Assembly: GCF_947242115.1 (NCBI RefSeq)
Contig: NC_074711.1
Location: forward strand, 36,696,001-36,760,000
DNA length: 64,000 nucleotides
From: Biomphalaria glabrata
Lineage: Eukaryota; Mollusca; Gastropoda; Planorbidae
Reading direction: 5' to 3'
Shown here: piece by piece, positions 37,601 through 49,600 of the stretch
How the letters are laid out: the number at the start of each line of letters is the position of its first letter
Position numbering within the stretch: the stretch's first letter is position 1
Made by a program: the position numbers and the translations under genes
Notes under the pieces: generated by a model
Databases searched by the model: none
What the model was told of the DNA's origin: nothing
The model's input: only the letters and a program-made list of their open reading frames with translations

Positions 37601-40600
37601 CACTACATCAGTGCAAAGTTCATCTAGTAACGAAAGTTTGAATTGATTGTAAACTTCCCCTTTGTATTTTAGCGATGCAAATGTGTGGCCTCTTGTGACG
37701 CTTGACAGTTGAGATGACGCCATAGAAATTTTGTGCTTTGAACGTGTCACTGACCAATCGTACTCTCTTGGTATGTTTGAAGAAATGTAGCTTTCCCCGC
37801 TACCTGTATCAATTAGGGCTTTTAGGTTCACGCCATTTACAGAGATGTGTACTGTTGATTTAGTTAAACCAGGTACAGACGAAGTAGCAATTAGTGATGT
37901 TAGATATGTAGAGTCCTTAATGCAGCTACAATCTTTACAAGATTGTCTTTTAATCTCGTGGCTAGGAGATGTTTTGACTTTTGTTTTGGTTATAGGAGTG
38001 TTGCGAGACCTGCAAACCTTCGAAAAATGTCCATTTTTCCCGCACGAATGACACATGCAGTCTTTGGCAGGGCATTTCGCTCTGAGATGCCGACTACCTC
38101 CGCAAAAGAAACATTTAGTATTCACTGTTGCGATTGTTTCTGAGTCCACCATTTCTTCGGTTGAGATTGCCGATGACGAAAGAGATGACTCTACCAATTG
38201 AGACGGAGTACTAAACGAACTGGATTCTTTTTGGGCCATGTCGAGAGTCTTGGCAATATCTAAAGCCATTTTCAAGTCAAGGGATCTTTTCTCAAGTAGC
38301 CTCTGTCTAATTACACTCGAACGCATGCCGCTAACAAAGGCATCGCGAATGGCGTCCTCTTCATTTTTGTCAGCACTGACAGCTCGGAACTGACAATCTC
38401 TGGCCATCACTCTCAGCTTGTGTACAAATTGATCAAGACTTTGATCGACTTCTTGTTTGCAAGTTGCAAGCAAATGTCTGGCCAATGTTTCATTAGGGGC
38501 CTTCACAAATAAATTCTCAAGAATAGATTTTGCTTCTGAGTATTTAGAACAGGTAGAAATATACTGATATAAGGATGGAGACACAAAGTTGCATAGCAGG
38601 TCAAACTGTTCGCTTTCACTAGCCCCTACCTTCGTTGCGAATCTGTCAAAACAAGAAATCCAATGTTTCCATGTAACTGAAGCATTAGTTGAACTAGGAT
38701 CAGCATCCAGTCTATTGGGACGCAAAAACTTGTCCATTTAAGAATGGTTATATTGAAATAAATTGTAATATACTAAGTCAATTCATAACCTTAGAAACAA
38801 GGCTTTATTTCAATAAAACACGACTGATACACACAATAACACAGTACAGACTGGTCACGATTCACAGACTACGATAATGCGAACACGATTACAAATACTA
38901 GCACGATTACAAGCACGGGTAACACACAAGTTCATTTAACGATCACTCCAGTACCGTTAAAGGATAATATTTTGATATCATTCGGTCTGAAGCAACTAAA
39001 TTTTTAAAAAATAACCCCACATCTAATGTATGAAATAAACTTTTAAAAAATTAATCTTTCCTGAGATATACTTGAAAAATTCTTTTCATCCATTAAAAAT
39101 TACTTTACCAATAACCTGGTCAGACATGTTGACATCACAATATTTAATGCTTACTGAACTTCAGTCACTGGTATGACAAAGTTGAAAACACCAAACTGTG
39201 GGAGATGAGTGGACAGAAAAATATAGAAGTGCAGATCTTAGAGAGGAAGTGGAGATGGATTGGTCACACCCTTAGAAAAGATACCAGCAACAGAGCTAGA
39301 CAGGCCTTAGAGTTGAACCCTCAGGGAACAAGACGCAGAGGAAGACCAAAAAGAACATGGCGACGCAGTGTACTTGAAGAAGCAGAGAAGACCGGGAAGA
39401 GCTGGGACACCATCAAAAAGCTAGCAAGAAACAGTGGAGAGTGGCGTGTTTTTTGTCGAGGCCCTATGTTCCACGAGGAACTCAAAGGAGTGATGATGAT
39501 GAACTTCATCTAGATGGTCCCAGGTTTGAACCCTGCTTGCTGGACAATGTATGTATTGACCAAATTCTATATTTCAGATGTCCCCCATCTTTTTTTACCA
39601 TTCAACTGGAGTTAGAAAAAATAAGTTCAGATTTTCTATGTGTCTACTATTGTTCTTAGTAAAAAGATAAAACTAAGGAGCCAATGTCTGATGTTATAAA
39701 TATTTCAAATGTTTTTCTTTTTTTTTTTCCCTTTCCACAGAGAAACTCAATCGTAAAACTGGGGATATATGGCTAATTAAAGGACCGTTAAACTATATAC
39801 CTCCAGTCAATGTGAAAATTATTAAACAAAGGTAGACCCAATTTTTTACTGTAAATTAATTGTTGAAAATTGTTTTCTTATATGTTTATTTTTTTTTTAA
39901 TTCTCAAAAGTTGATGTGCAAATGTTGGGGGCAAAAAAACTTACTTTTATTTTCACGTTACTTGTTGTCAATCTTTACTAGGTCTTATAGCTGCTCTAAC
40001 ATCTCATCAAAAAAACTGGCTACACTTATTGGGATTGATTTGTATTTTTATCATTTCTGAGAATTATTGGAAATTTGGTGGTTGAATATTTTAAAACTTG
40101 TTTTTTTTTTGTAGGAAAACAATCCCACTGAGTAAAAATGAAGGCGTTTATGTCCAAGATAAACACAATGGGAAAGTAAGAAATATGTCTGATAACTATT
40201 GTCTACTTTAAAAATGTTTTCAAATAATGATTAAACATTTAAAAGCATATATTAAACAAGTTGACAAGTTTGCAAATTTTAAATGAAAATAAAATCTTTT
40301 ACAATAAAATTTTTAATTATTAACAGTAATTTTATTACAAAATAGTTATATTATTATTCCTCATTAATCTTTGGACTCGAAGACAATCCTTATTATTATT
40401 ATTATCAAAGTACCAGGTACTTATATCATTAAAAAATTATGTGTTTATGATACCAAAAAAGTCACATTATAAAATTAGTTGCATCACAAAATAACCATGT
40501 TCATGATACTGGTAACTAAAAAAGTAGCCTATAAAAGAACTTACATCATTTAAAAAATATGTTACATTATAGTAGTACCTACTTCAAAAATAAATCTGTG

Positions 40601-43600
40601 TTCATGATTACAAAACATTGACAGGTGCGTTTAGTTATGGGACCTTGTGCCTTATTGTTGAAAGCAACAGAGGATTTGTGGCAGAAAGAGCTAAGTGATG
40701 AAGTGGAACAGTTGTTGAGGTATCAACCCAAATTTGTGACCTAGTACTTTAGTCCATTCTTGTCTTCCCATTGTTTATCTGTCTCTTCTTTTTTCTGATA
40801 GTGTTCCCTAAAGAAAGTCTTTGTGAGCCCTGAAGACCTTGTAATATGGCCATAGAGTTTTAATTTGAGTTTTTTTATACAGTAGTTAGCAGGTCCAATG
40901 GCTGTAATAACCCTGTCTCTAAATATCTTCATTTGTGATGTGGTCTTTAAACGCGTCTTACTCTTACATATATGTTACTCTAGTCCTTCATGCTTTATGA
41001 GCCAAACTCTATTGAGTCTTTGGTTTTCTTGGCTGTTCGTCCCGAGACATGACGTTAAACTGCGCTCCTCTTTCCTTAGCACTTTTGGAGCTCAAAAGTG
41101 CCCTACTTCTTTTCTATCATTGTGTCTGCCTCCTCTTTTCCTAAGTCTGCCTTCATTGATCATCACACTGTCTACTTAACTTTAAATTCTCACTACGTCC
41201 TAGACCAGTCCGTTTGCCGTGGACTGCGACGGGTAAGGGGGGATAAAGAGATCCTGGTGTTTGAGTGGTGGCTATCTGAGGATAAACCACAACAACACAA
41301 TACTTTGGCTCCAAGTTCCCCTAGACCTGAGACCCAGATGGCCCGCTCTGGGTCAACCGGCTGGTCATGCCGAGCTACCAGCGTAGGTCGTCGACCTATG
41401 CTGGAGGGCGGTGGCTGGAGGGTCAATCAGGGAGCTGCTGTATCGGACACATGTCCGATGTAGCAGCTGACTGAGTATAGCACCTGTGTAGCCCTGGCGG
41501 GCTCATTCTGGACATCCGAATGGCCCGTCCCCTTGTTGGACTCGATGGCGGGTGGGGAGCACAGGTGCCGAATTAACCAAAATATATATGGACAAAAAAA
41601 CACACACAAAACTACTTGCCCCAGACCTATGTCTGGGCAAGAAACGACGAATTGACGATAAAAAAGAGGAGGTCCCAAAAAGCTGTGCCACCTGGCCATC
41701 ATTTCTGGTGGTTAGATGCACAGAGGAGGGAAAAAGCCTGACCAAGTTGAGCCCTTTTATTATCTATAAGGGACTCAAGTCAGTAGTGGGAGAGCCCAAG
41801 AGTGTGTCTAAGCTACACAAAACAATGGAACTCCTTGTAGAAGTAGACAGCAAGACACACTCTGATGGGCTTTTAAGATGCAGAAGACTCTGTGATCTCC
41901 AAGTGGAAGTCATGCCACACAAGAGTCTGAACACCAGCAGAGGTGTAATCAGCTCTAGGGACCTACTGGAATGTTCCGAGAAGGAAATAGTGGAGGGCAT
42001 TGAAGGAGTCACCCATGCCCGGCGCATTACCAGGCGCAGGGAGGGTGAGGAGGTCAAAACCGCCACTATTATCCTCACATTCGGAACTAGGACACCGCCA
42101 GTGTATGTGAAGGCAGGATACCTACGAGTTCCAGTGAGGCCCTACATACCTAACCCCATGAGGTGCTTCAAGTGCCAGGGTTATGGACACAGCGCGGCAG
42201 TCTGTAAGAGGAACACTGTGTGTGCCAGATGTGCTGGAGAGGGTCATGAGGACAAGGGCTGCACAGCCCAGTTCAAATGCCCAAACTGTCAAGCTGGCCA
42301 CTCAGCCTACTCCAAGGACTGCCCTGTGTGGAAACAGGAGGTTGCCGTGCAGGAGTACAAGGCAAGAAACGGATGTACCTTTAGCCAGGCGAAATCGGCT
42401 GTACTGGCCCTACCCAAGGGCCAATTCGGCTTGACAAAGACCTACGCCCAGGCTGTTGCTAAGAAAGGAAGATCCATAGCCACACAGACGGACACATTGA
42501 CCCCACCACCCCCTCCTCCTCCCCCAACTCAGAAGAAAACACCGCCAAAGAACACACCTCTGAAGAAACAAGAAAGCCCTGTTGTCATGCTAAAGAACAG
42601 GTTCTCTGTGCTCGCTGATGAGAGCATGGAGACTGAGCAGCATGTCAAAACCAATACTCCGGGAGAACCCGGAGACATCATGTCTGACACAGGTTCTCCT
42701 CAGAGAACCCAGCCAGACACCCCAACCTCTACTGAGTTAGAGGTTGACCAACTCCCTAAGGGGAGAAATCAAAGCGGAGAGGATGCCCGAGGTGAGAGAG
42801 GAGGAAATAACCTCCGCTCTAACCAGAGGGATCTCCCCTCTCCAGAGAGAAAGACTTCCCCCAAAAGGGGGTTGTCCTCCTCTCCATCCAAACCCAAGAA
42901 TAAAAATACCAAGGTCACTGGAATAAAGGGAAACCCCTCCGGGAGCCTCCCAAGGCCAAATAGCTCCAAGTAGGTCATCTAGAATAAGCCATGGATTCCA
43001 GAATTGTACAGTGGAATTGTAGAGGCCTCAAGGCCAATTACGAGGAAATGCAGCTACTGATAGACTCTGAGACTCCTGTAGCTGTCTGCTTACAGGAAAC
43101 ATTTCTAAAAGATTGCATCAGCTTCCGAAGCTACCGTGCTTACACCAAGAATGTTGAGGATGCAGAGAGAGCATCAGGTGGAGTCTGTATCCTTGTGAAG
43201 GATAGCATCCCCCATGAGAGGGTAGAACTACAGACCACACTACAGGCCGTAGCAGCTAGGATAACCCTTCACAAGGTTATCACTTGCTGCAGCCTGTATC
43301 TACCACCAGGCGCTCCATTAAACCGAACAGACATGGAGGACCTATTGAAACAACTCCCCCGGCCTTATTTAATCCTTGGGGATTTCAATGCCCATAACAC
43401 CATGTGGGGATCCAACAATACCGACACAAGAGGTCGTATGCTGGAGGACACCTTCCTCCAACATGATTTATGCATACTTAATGATGCATCACCGACCTAC
43501 TTGCACCCAGGAACTGGATCATTCACATGCATTGACCTCACCGTATGCGTCCCCGGACTACTGGACGATTTTAAATGGTCAGTTAGCAATGATCTACGGG

Positions 43601-46600
43601 GAAGTGATCACTTCCCAATCATCATTACTAACAATCTCCCTTCATTGGGACGACCTCAGCGGTGGAAACTGAATAAGGCCGATTGGGAACAATTCCAAAA
43701 AAGATGCTCTGAGGATATCACAGAAAATATCCTCCATGAACAGAACCCAGCTGATACCTTTGCTAGCAAGCTACTAAGTATAGCCAGGAAAGTTGTACCC
43801 CTAACCTCTGCAAATCCAAAACGGCCTAGCAAACCATGGTTTGATACAGCTTGCAAAAGTGCTATTGGTGATAGGAAAAAACGACTGGCTGCATTTATAA
43901 AGAATCCTTCCCAGGAAAACCTAAAGCTATTCAGGATAGCTAGAGCAAAGGCTAGACAAACCATATGGTCAGCCAAAAGGAATTCCTGGAGAAGTTTTGT
44001 CGGCAGTCTGGATGCCAAAACTTCTGCTAGAGCGGTTTGGAAGGCAGTAAGGCGAATCAAAGGGAAAGAATCAAATGCAATAGGGCATTTGAAAAACCAA
44101 GGACGAACTGTCACGTCCCCCAGAGAAATAGCTGACTGCCTTGCATCCTCAATAGCAGAAAAATCATCCACTGCACACTACACGCCAGAGTTCCAAAAAG
44201 TCAAAACCAGGGAGGAAAGACACCCCATTGATTTCAGGTCAGAGAACAATGAAGACTACAACAAACCGTTCTCGCTTGAGGAACTGAGGGAATCGCTGGA
44301 CAAGTCACATGACACAGCGCCTGGAGAAGACGAAATCCATTACCAGTTCCTCAAGCACCTTCCCGAACCCTCACTGGCAGTCCTACTAGGGGTCTATAAC
44401 TGTGTGTGGCAAACAGGCGCTTTCCCAAACAGCTGGAGGAAAGCCACAGTTATACCGATACCTAAACCGGGAAGAGACGGCTCTGACCCAGCTAACTATC
44501 GACCAATAGCACTAACAAGCTGCATCTGCAAAACCATGGAAAGAATGATTAACAGTAGGCTGGTCTGGTACCTGGAAAGGAATAAAGTGATCTCAAACTA
44601 CCAGTGCGGATTCCGGCAGGGGCGGACAACAACTGACCACCTGGTAAGGCTGGAAGCTTATATTAGAAATGCATTACTCAGAAGAGAACATCTAGTAGCT
44701 GTATTCTTCGATATAGAAAAGGCCTATGACACAACCTGGAAACATGGCATTCTACGTGACCTGGCGCTTATGGGGCTTAAGGGACACCTCCCCCGTTTTG
44801 TGGAGGAATTCCTGAAAGATCGAAAATTTCAGGTCCGAGTGGGCAACTCCGCTTCTGACACTCATGACCAGGAAATGGGTGTACCCCAGGGCAGCATTCT
44901 GTCAGTCACCCTGTTCAACATTAAAATAAATAGCATCATAAATGCGCTGTCCCCTGGCATAGAGTGCTCTTTGTATGTTGATGACTTTGTCATTCTTACT
45001 TATGGGAAAAACATGAACACCTTAGAAAGGAAATTACAGTTATGTTTAAACAAAATTCAGGGTTGGGCAAACTATAATGGTTTCAAATTCTCTGACTCCA
45101 AAACAGTTAGTATGCATTTTTGTAATCTAAGGGGGCTCCACCCAGACCCTGAACTATTTATACACAAAAAGAAGATCCCTGTCGTGAAAACTACAAAATT
45201 TTTAGGCCTCACCTTAGATTCCAAATTTAATTTTCTCCCCCACATTAAGGAACTTAAGAAGAAATGCCAAAAGTCATTAAACATACTAAGAGTACTCAGC
45301 CATACGGACTGGGGAGCTGACAGAGATACCTTGCTGCTGCTCTATCGGAGTCTAATTCGATCCAAGCTAGACTACGGATCCATAATATATGGAGCAGCAA
45401 GGAAGTCGTACCTAAAAATACTGGAACCAATACAAAATGCTGCCCTGCGTCTCTGTCTCGGCGCGTTTCGTACATCACCTATCCCAAGTCTCCATGTGGA
45501 GGCTGGAGAACTCCCCATGGATATAAGAATGAAAAAGCTTGCAATGCAGTATATAGTCAAGCTAAAATCCAACCCCACGAACCCTGCTTTTGACTCCATA
45601 TTTAACCCCACAGAGGTAGAATTATACAATCGAAGGCCTAACGTCATACAGCCGTTGGGCCTTCGAATGAGAGAACCCATCCAAAATTTAACCCCACCCA
45701 TTGACCAAATCTCTAAAATAGAAACCCCTCAGAATCCTCCTTGGCTAATGAATAAACCTAAATTAAATTTATCCCTCCTTAATTTCAAAAAAGAAAATAC
45801 AGACCCAAGCATACTACAAGTCCACTTTAGGGAACTGCAGGAGAGCTACAGAGATTGTGGCACCATCTACACAGACGGATCCAAAATGGAGGGAAAGGTC
45901 GCGTGTGCCTGCTCCTTTCGGAACAAAACAATCTCCCGTAGACTCCTCGATGGCTGCTCCATCTTTACGGCCGAATTGCACGCAATATTGCTTGCACTTA
46001 TGGCCGTAAAAGCATCAGAAAGGAGTAAATTTATAATCTGCTCCGACTCCAAATCTGCATTGCAAGCTTTGGGGCGGATGAAGACTGACATCCCATTGGT
46101 ACATAAGAGCCTGAAGCTGTTGGACCTAATAACAGCCGACCGTAGGGATGTCACCTTCATCTGGGTCCCCTCCCATGTTGGCATTGAGGGAAACGAAGCT
46201 GCAGACAGAGAAGCAAAGAGAGCCCTAAATCATGCGGTGTCAGGAACCCAAATTCCCTACTCGGACCTGAGACAAAGTATTGCCTCTGCCACCTATCGAG
46301 AGTGGCAGAACCGATGGGAGGCTGAGACTCACAGTAAACTCAGGCAGATTGTGGCGGATGTCAGGTGGCGGCCCACATCTAAGGGTCTGACAAGGCGTGG
46401 TAGCACAACCATGTCCAGACTTAGGATTGGCCACACCTACATCACGCACTCTTTTGTACTGAAGAGAGAGGAGCCCCCACTTTGCGAGTACTGTGACTCT
46501 CGCCTCACCGTGGAACATATCCTCGTTGATTGCCCCAGATACCAGGATGTCAGGGCGAAACATTTTAGAGCCACTAATCTAAAAACACTATTTAATAATG

Positions 46601-49600
46601 TCGACCCTGGGAAGGTACTGGGCTTTATTCGGGAAGTGGGGCTATCTACGAAGATTTGATTTATGAATTTGTGAACATGCACTATTTACATTAGATTTTT
46701 ACCAAATATTTAAATTTTTACTACCTTTACTATTTTAACTGTGAATAGACCTTAATTTTAATTATATTACTGTATAGAATCTGGCCCTTGTTGTTTAGAG
46801 AGAGAGTAGTCCTTAAGGGACTGCAGGCACGACATGGCCTAAATTGTGCCGATGTGCCTCAAATCAACAAATCAAAATCAAATTCTTGGCTGTTCCAGCA
46901 ACCTGTTATAGGATTTGAATAGAACTTGGAAAAAAGTGGCTCTTATAACTTAGTTTTAGCTATAGAACCAGAAAAATTGTTCATCTTTATGCCTTTCTGT
47001 GTATTTTTTAAGGTTATGTTTTTGTATTTTTAAGTTATGGTTTTATGATGTATTATTACTACTTCTATCTATGAATTGTATGTATAATTGCTACTTTTAA
47101 GACTTCTATCTACGAATTGAATGTCTTTCAAGTTCAGGAACTTTACCAAAGTTATCATTCTTGTTAAGGTTTCAACTTTTCATTAAATTTGTTTCTTTTC
47201 TGCTAGTAATGGTGGTGGTCTAGGTTCAGGTGACATAAGAAAGCTGGCCTACTATGAGCAATCTATTGATCCTTCTATCCTAAAGGTCATTTTTTTTTTT
47301 TTTCTGTAAAAGATAATGTTATTTTTTTATTTATTTACCAACTTATGTTATTGTTCTTTAAAATATGTTTAATTTGTGTAAAATGGAATTCTTTCGGCGC
47401 TTAGTATAAAATTGGTCTTTAATGTCACAGGGCCGAGACAAAACTAGGGTTGTTACCTATCGCTGCCCAAGCAATACGGCTGTACAGATCTATGACTACA
47501 AGAAGAAGACTGCTCGAGTCATCTTTGGACCTGATTTAGTCGTTCTTGGTCCTCATGAAAACTTCAATGTGCTCAGTTTAAGTGGTTAGTTTTAGATCAA
47601 TTCATTGGAAAATTTTGTAAATCAATCTAGTTTTTAAGCATGATTATTAAGTGAGAATCTTTTATTTTGTTGGATTATGGCTTAAGCATGTAACTTGAGT
47701 GTTAAGTTTTCTATTTCATCAGCTGGCAAGCCCAAAAAAGAAAATGCTCTCAAATCTCTGTGCTTAATGTTAGGGCCCGACTTTATATCTGATATCATTG
47801 AGGTACCTTACTTTTATTTAACTTTTAAAATTTGTTTAAACTAGTATTCTTTTTTCTTTTTCATTAATTCCAAAATATTAATTTATAGTATTTATTTAAA
47901 TATGCTTCAATCTTAAAATACTTCAACATTTGCATTTGGTTTGTTATGGAACATTAGAAAATGCAGAATTTGAAAGATTTGCACAGCCCTATGGATGAAA
48001 TTTCACAAACTTGTTTTTTTTATACCTTAATAAATTTTCCAAGGACATCAAAAGCTGGAAATTGGACTTTTACTACTATAACTTTATAAACCCAAATCTT
48101 AATTTCTGGACTTTGGGTACACACTAAGTTTGATATAATAGGATGGCATAATAGCATACACAAATTTTCTTGTTAAAAATATATGTGAATTGATAACTTG
48201 GTTTCTGGAATACAAAAAAACTATTGATGTGATTAAACCTAACAAATTTAATGTTGCAATGGAAGTATTTATTGAAAAGATCAATAAATTTATAAAGATA
48301 ATTCTTGTAATTAAAGAAAAAAGAGCTAATTAATATATTACAATAATTATTCTGATTCTGAGCAGCAAAAATTGAATTACTGGTATGCATTTAATTGTTG
48401 TTTATTTCTTGCCTTGTGTTAAAAAAATAATAGAAGCCACTAAAAAAATATACTGTTACTTGATGTATTACGATAATAAATTTTTTATGGGATGTGCAGT
48501 GAAAAAAAGTGGAAAATGTTTCTTGTTAATGAAGAGTAGAACATCGAAACTCACATTGTAATTTATTACATTTGTTTTTCTTATTCAATTACTGACTTTC
48601 TTATATTTACACTACAATTTTATTTTATTTACTGGAACTATTTCTTTTAGAAGTTTTACTACCATTGTTCAGCTATATCAGTATTTGAGAATTGATTTTT
48701 CTGTTGTTGATGTTCTAGGTGGAAACATCAGATCACGCCAGACTACGTTTACAACTGTCTTTTAATAACCATTTTGAGGTAACATTTAAAACTAATTTTT
48801 TTCTAAGTTGATGCCTTAAAGTTGTAAATTACATGAAGTAAAATATTTGTCTAGTTTGCCTGTTTATATTGTGAGTGAAACACAAAATAACCACCTTGTG
48901 AGACTAGGTTCTGGCCATTTTGGTTTACAATATTTTCTATTAACTGAAAAAAATATCTTTATTCAAATTGTTAAACCAAAGTGAAATTTTAGCATTTGCC
49001 ATATACTTAACAATTCCATTGTGTCTATTTCTATTTTTGTCTGTGCCCGTAAATGTCAGGAAATATCCAAAAGTATAAAGCTGCTTGCTTCACATCTGTG
49101 CATATAATTATTTTTATAGTTTTTGTCTTGATTTGTGATTCATTACTTTTCATTATGCAGGTGAACAAAAATGAAGAAACAAGTTCTCAGAAAATTTTTG
49201 CTGTTCCAGATTTTATAGGTTTTGCTTGCCGTCAAATTGGTAATTAGAATTAACTTTACATTATGAATTTATGATGTTTCTATATCTAAAAGTAAAATTA
49301 TTTATTAAGTTCGTATTATCTAAAAAAAATTTGTATTTACTGATTCAATTAGGAAGCAGAATTCGTGCCAGTGTTGCACTAACATCATTTGATTCCTTTC
49401 ATCGTTACTCTGCCAAAATTATAAATACAGCAGTGTTTGGCAATGACTCACAAGGGAATCCTGCCACTGTTCTTAAGTTTCATGTCAATAACCTGGTAAG
49501 CTAAAGAAGATTACATTTTAACTTTGAGAACATTTATTTCTGCCTTAGTAATGCCAATGTGAGGTATTTTCCTAATTCCAGGTAGTTAGCAGCATTGATA

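Larger units (their letters stand above)
34876..38950 (-). mobile_element. Ty3/Gypsy LTR retrotransposon, 4075 bp, looks nearly whole
   Basis: Two 187-bp LTRs with TG...CA ends bound the element. The 5-bp target duplication GTACC is at 34871-34875 and 38951-38955. One long frame on the minus strand carries gag and pol. The LTRs are identical in this sequence, which means a very recent insertion on an evolutionary scale. The element lies in MVP intron 10, opposite to the direction of MVP transcription. No envelope-like frame is seen. Judged against family members it looks nearly whole, with perhaps one break. The clade within Ty3/Gypsy was not settled; small mollusc elements with one gag-pol frame, such as Steamer, are similar in layout. 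Confidence 0.95.
41039..46882 (+). mobile_element. Full-length I-group LINE, 5844 bp, two open ORFs, 13-bp target duplication
   Basis: The target duplication ttcttggctgttc lies at 41026-41038 and 46883-46895, fixing both ends. Parts: a 5' UTR of about 550 bp; ORF1 at 41588-42973 with three CCHC knuckles; 17 bases between the ORFs; ORF2 at 42991-46659 with APE endonuclease, reverse transcriptase, RNase H and a C-terminal Cys/His motif; a 3' UTR of about 220 bp ending in an aaatcaacaaatcaaaatca tail. Both ORFs are uninterrupted. The layout matches the I clade; Nimbus (BgI) of Biomphalaria is a known mollusc member, but identity with it was not tested. The element is in MVP intron 13, in the same direction as MVP. 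Confidence 0.95.

Noticed and set aside
41193-46682. Many minus-strand and out-of-frame ORFs of 60-170 residues across the I-group LINE
   Set aside because: They overlap the strong ORF1 and ORF2 frames and have no domain of their own.
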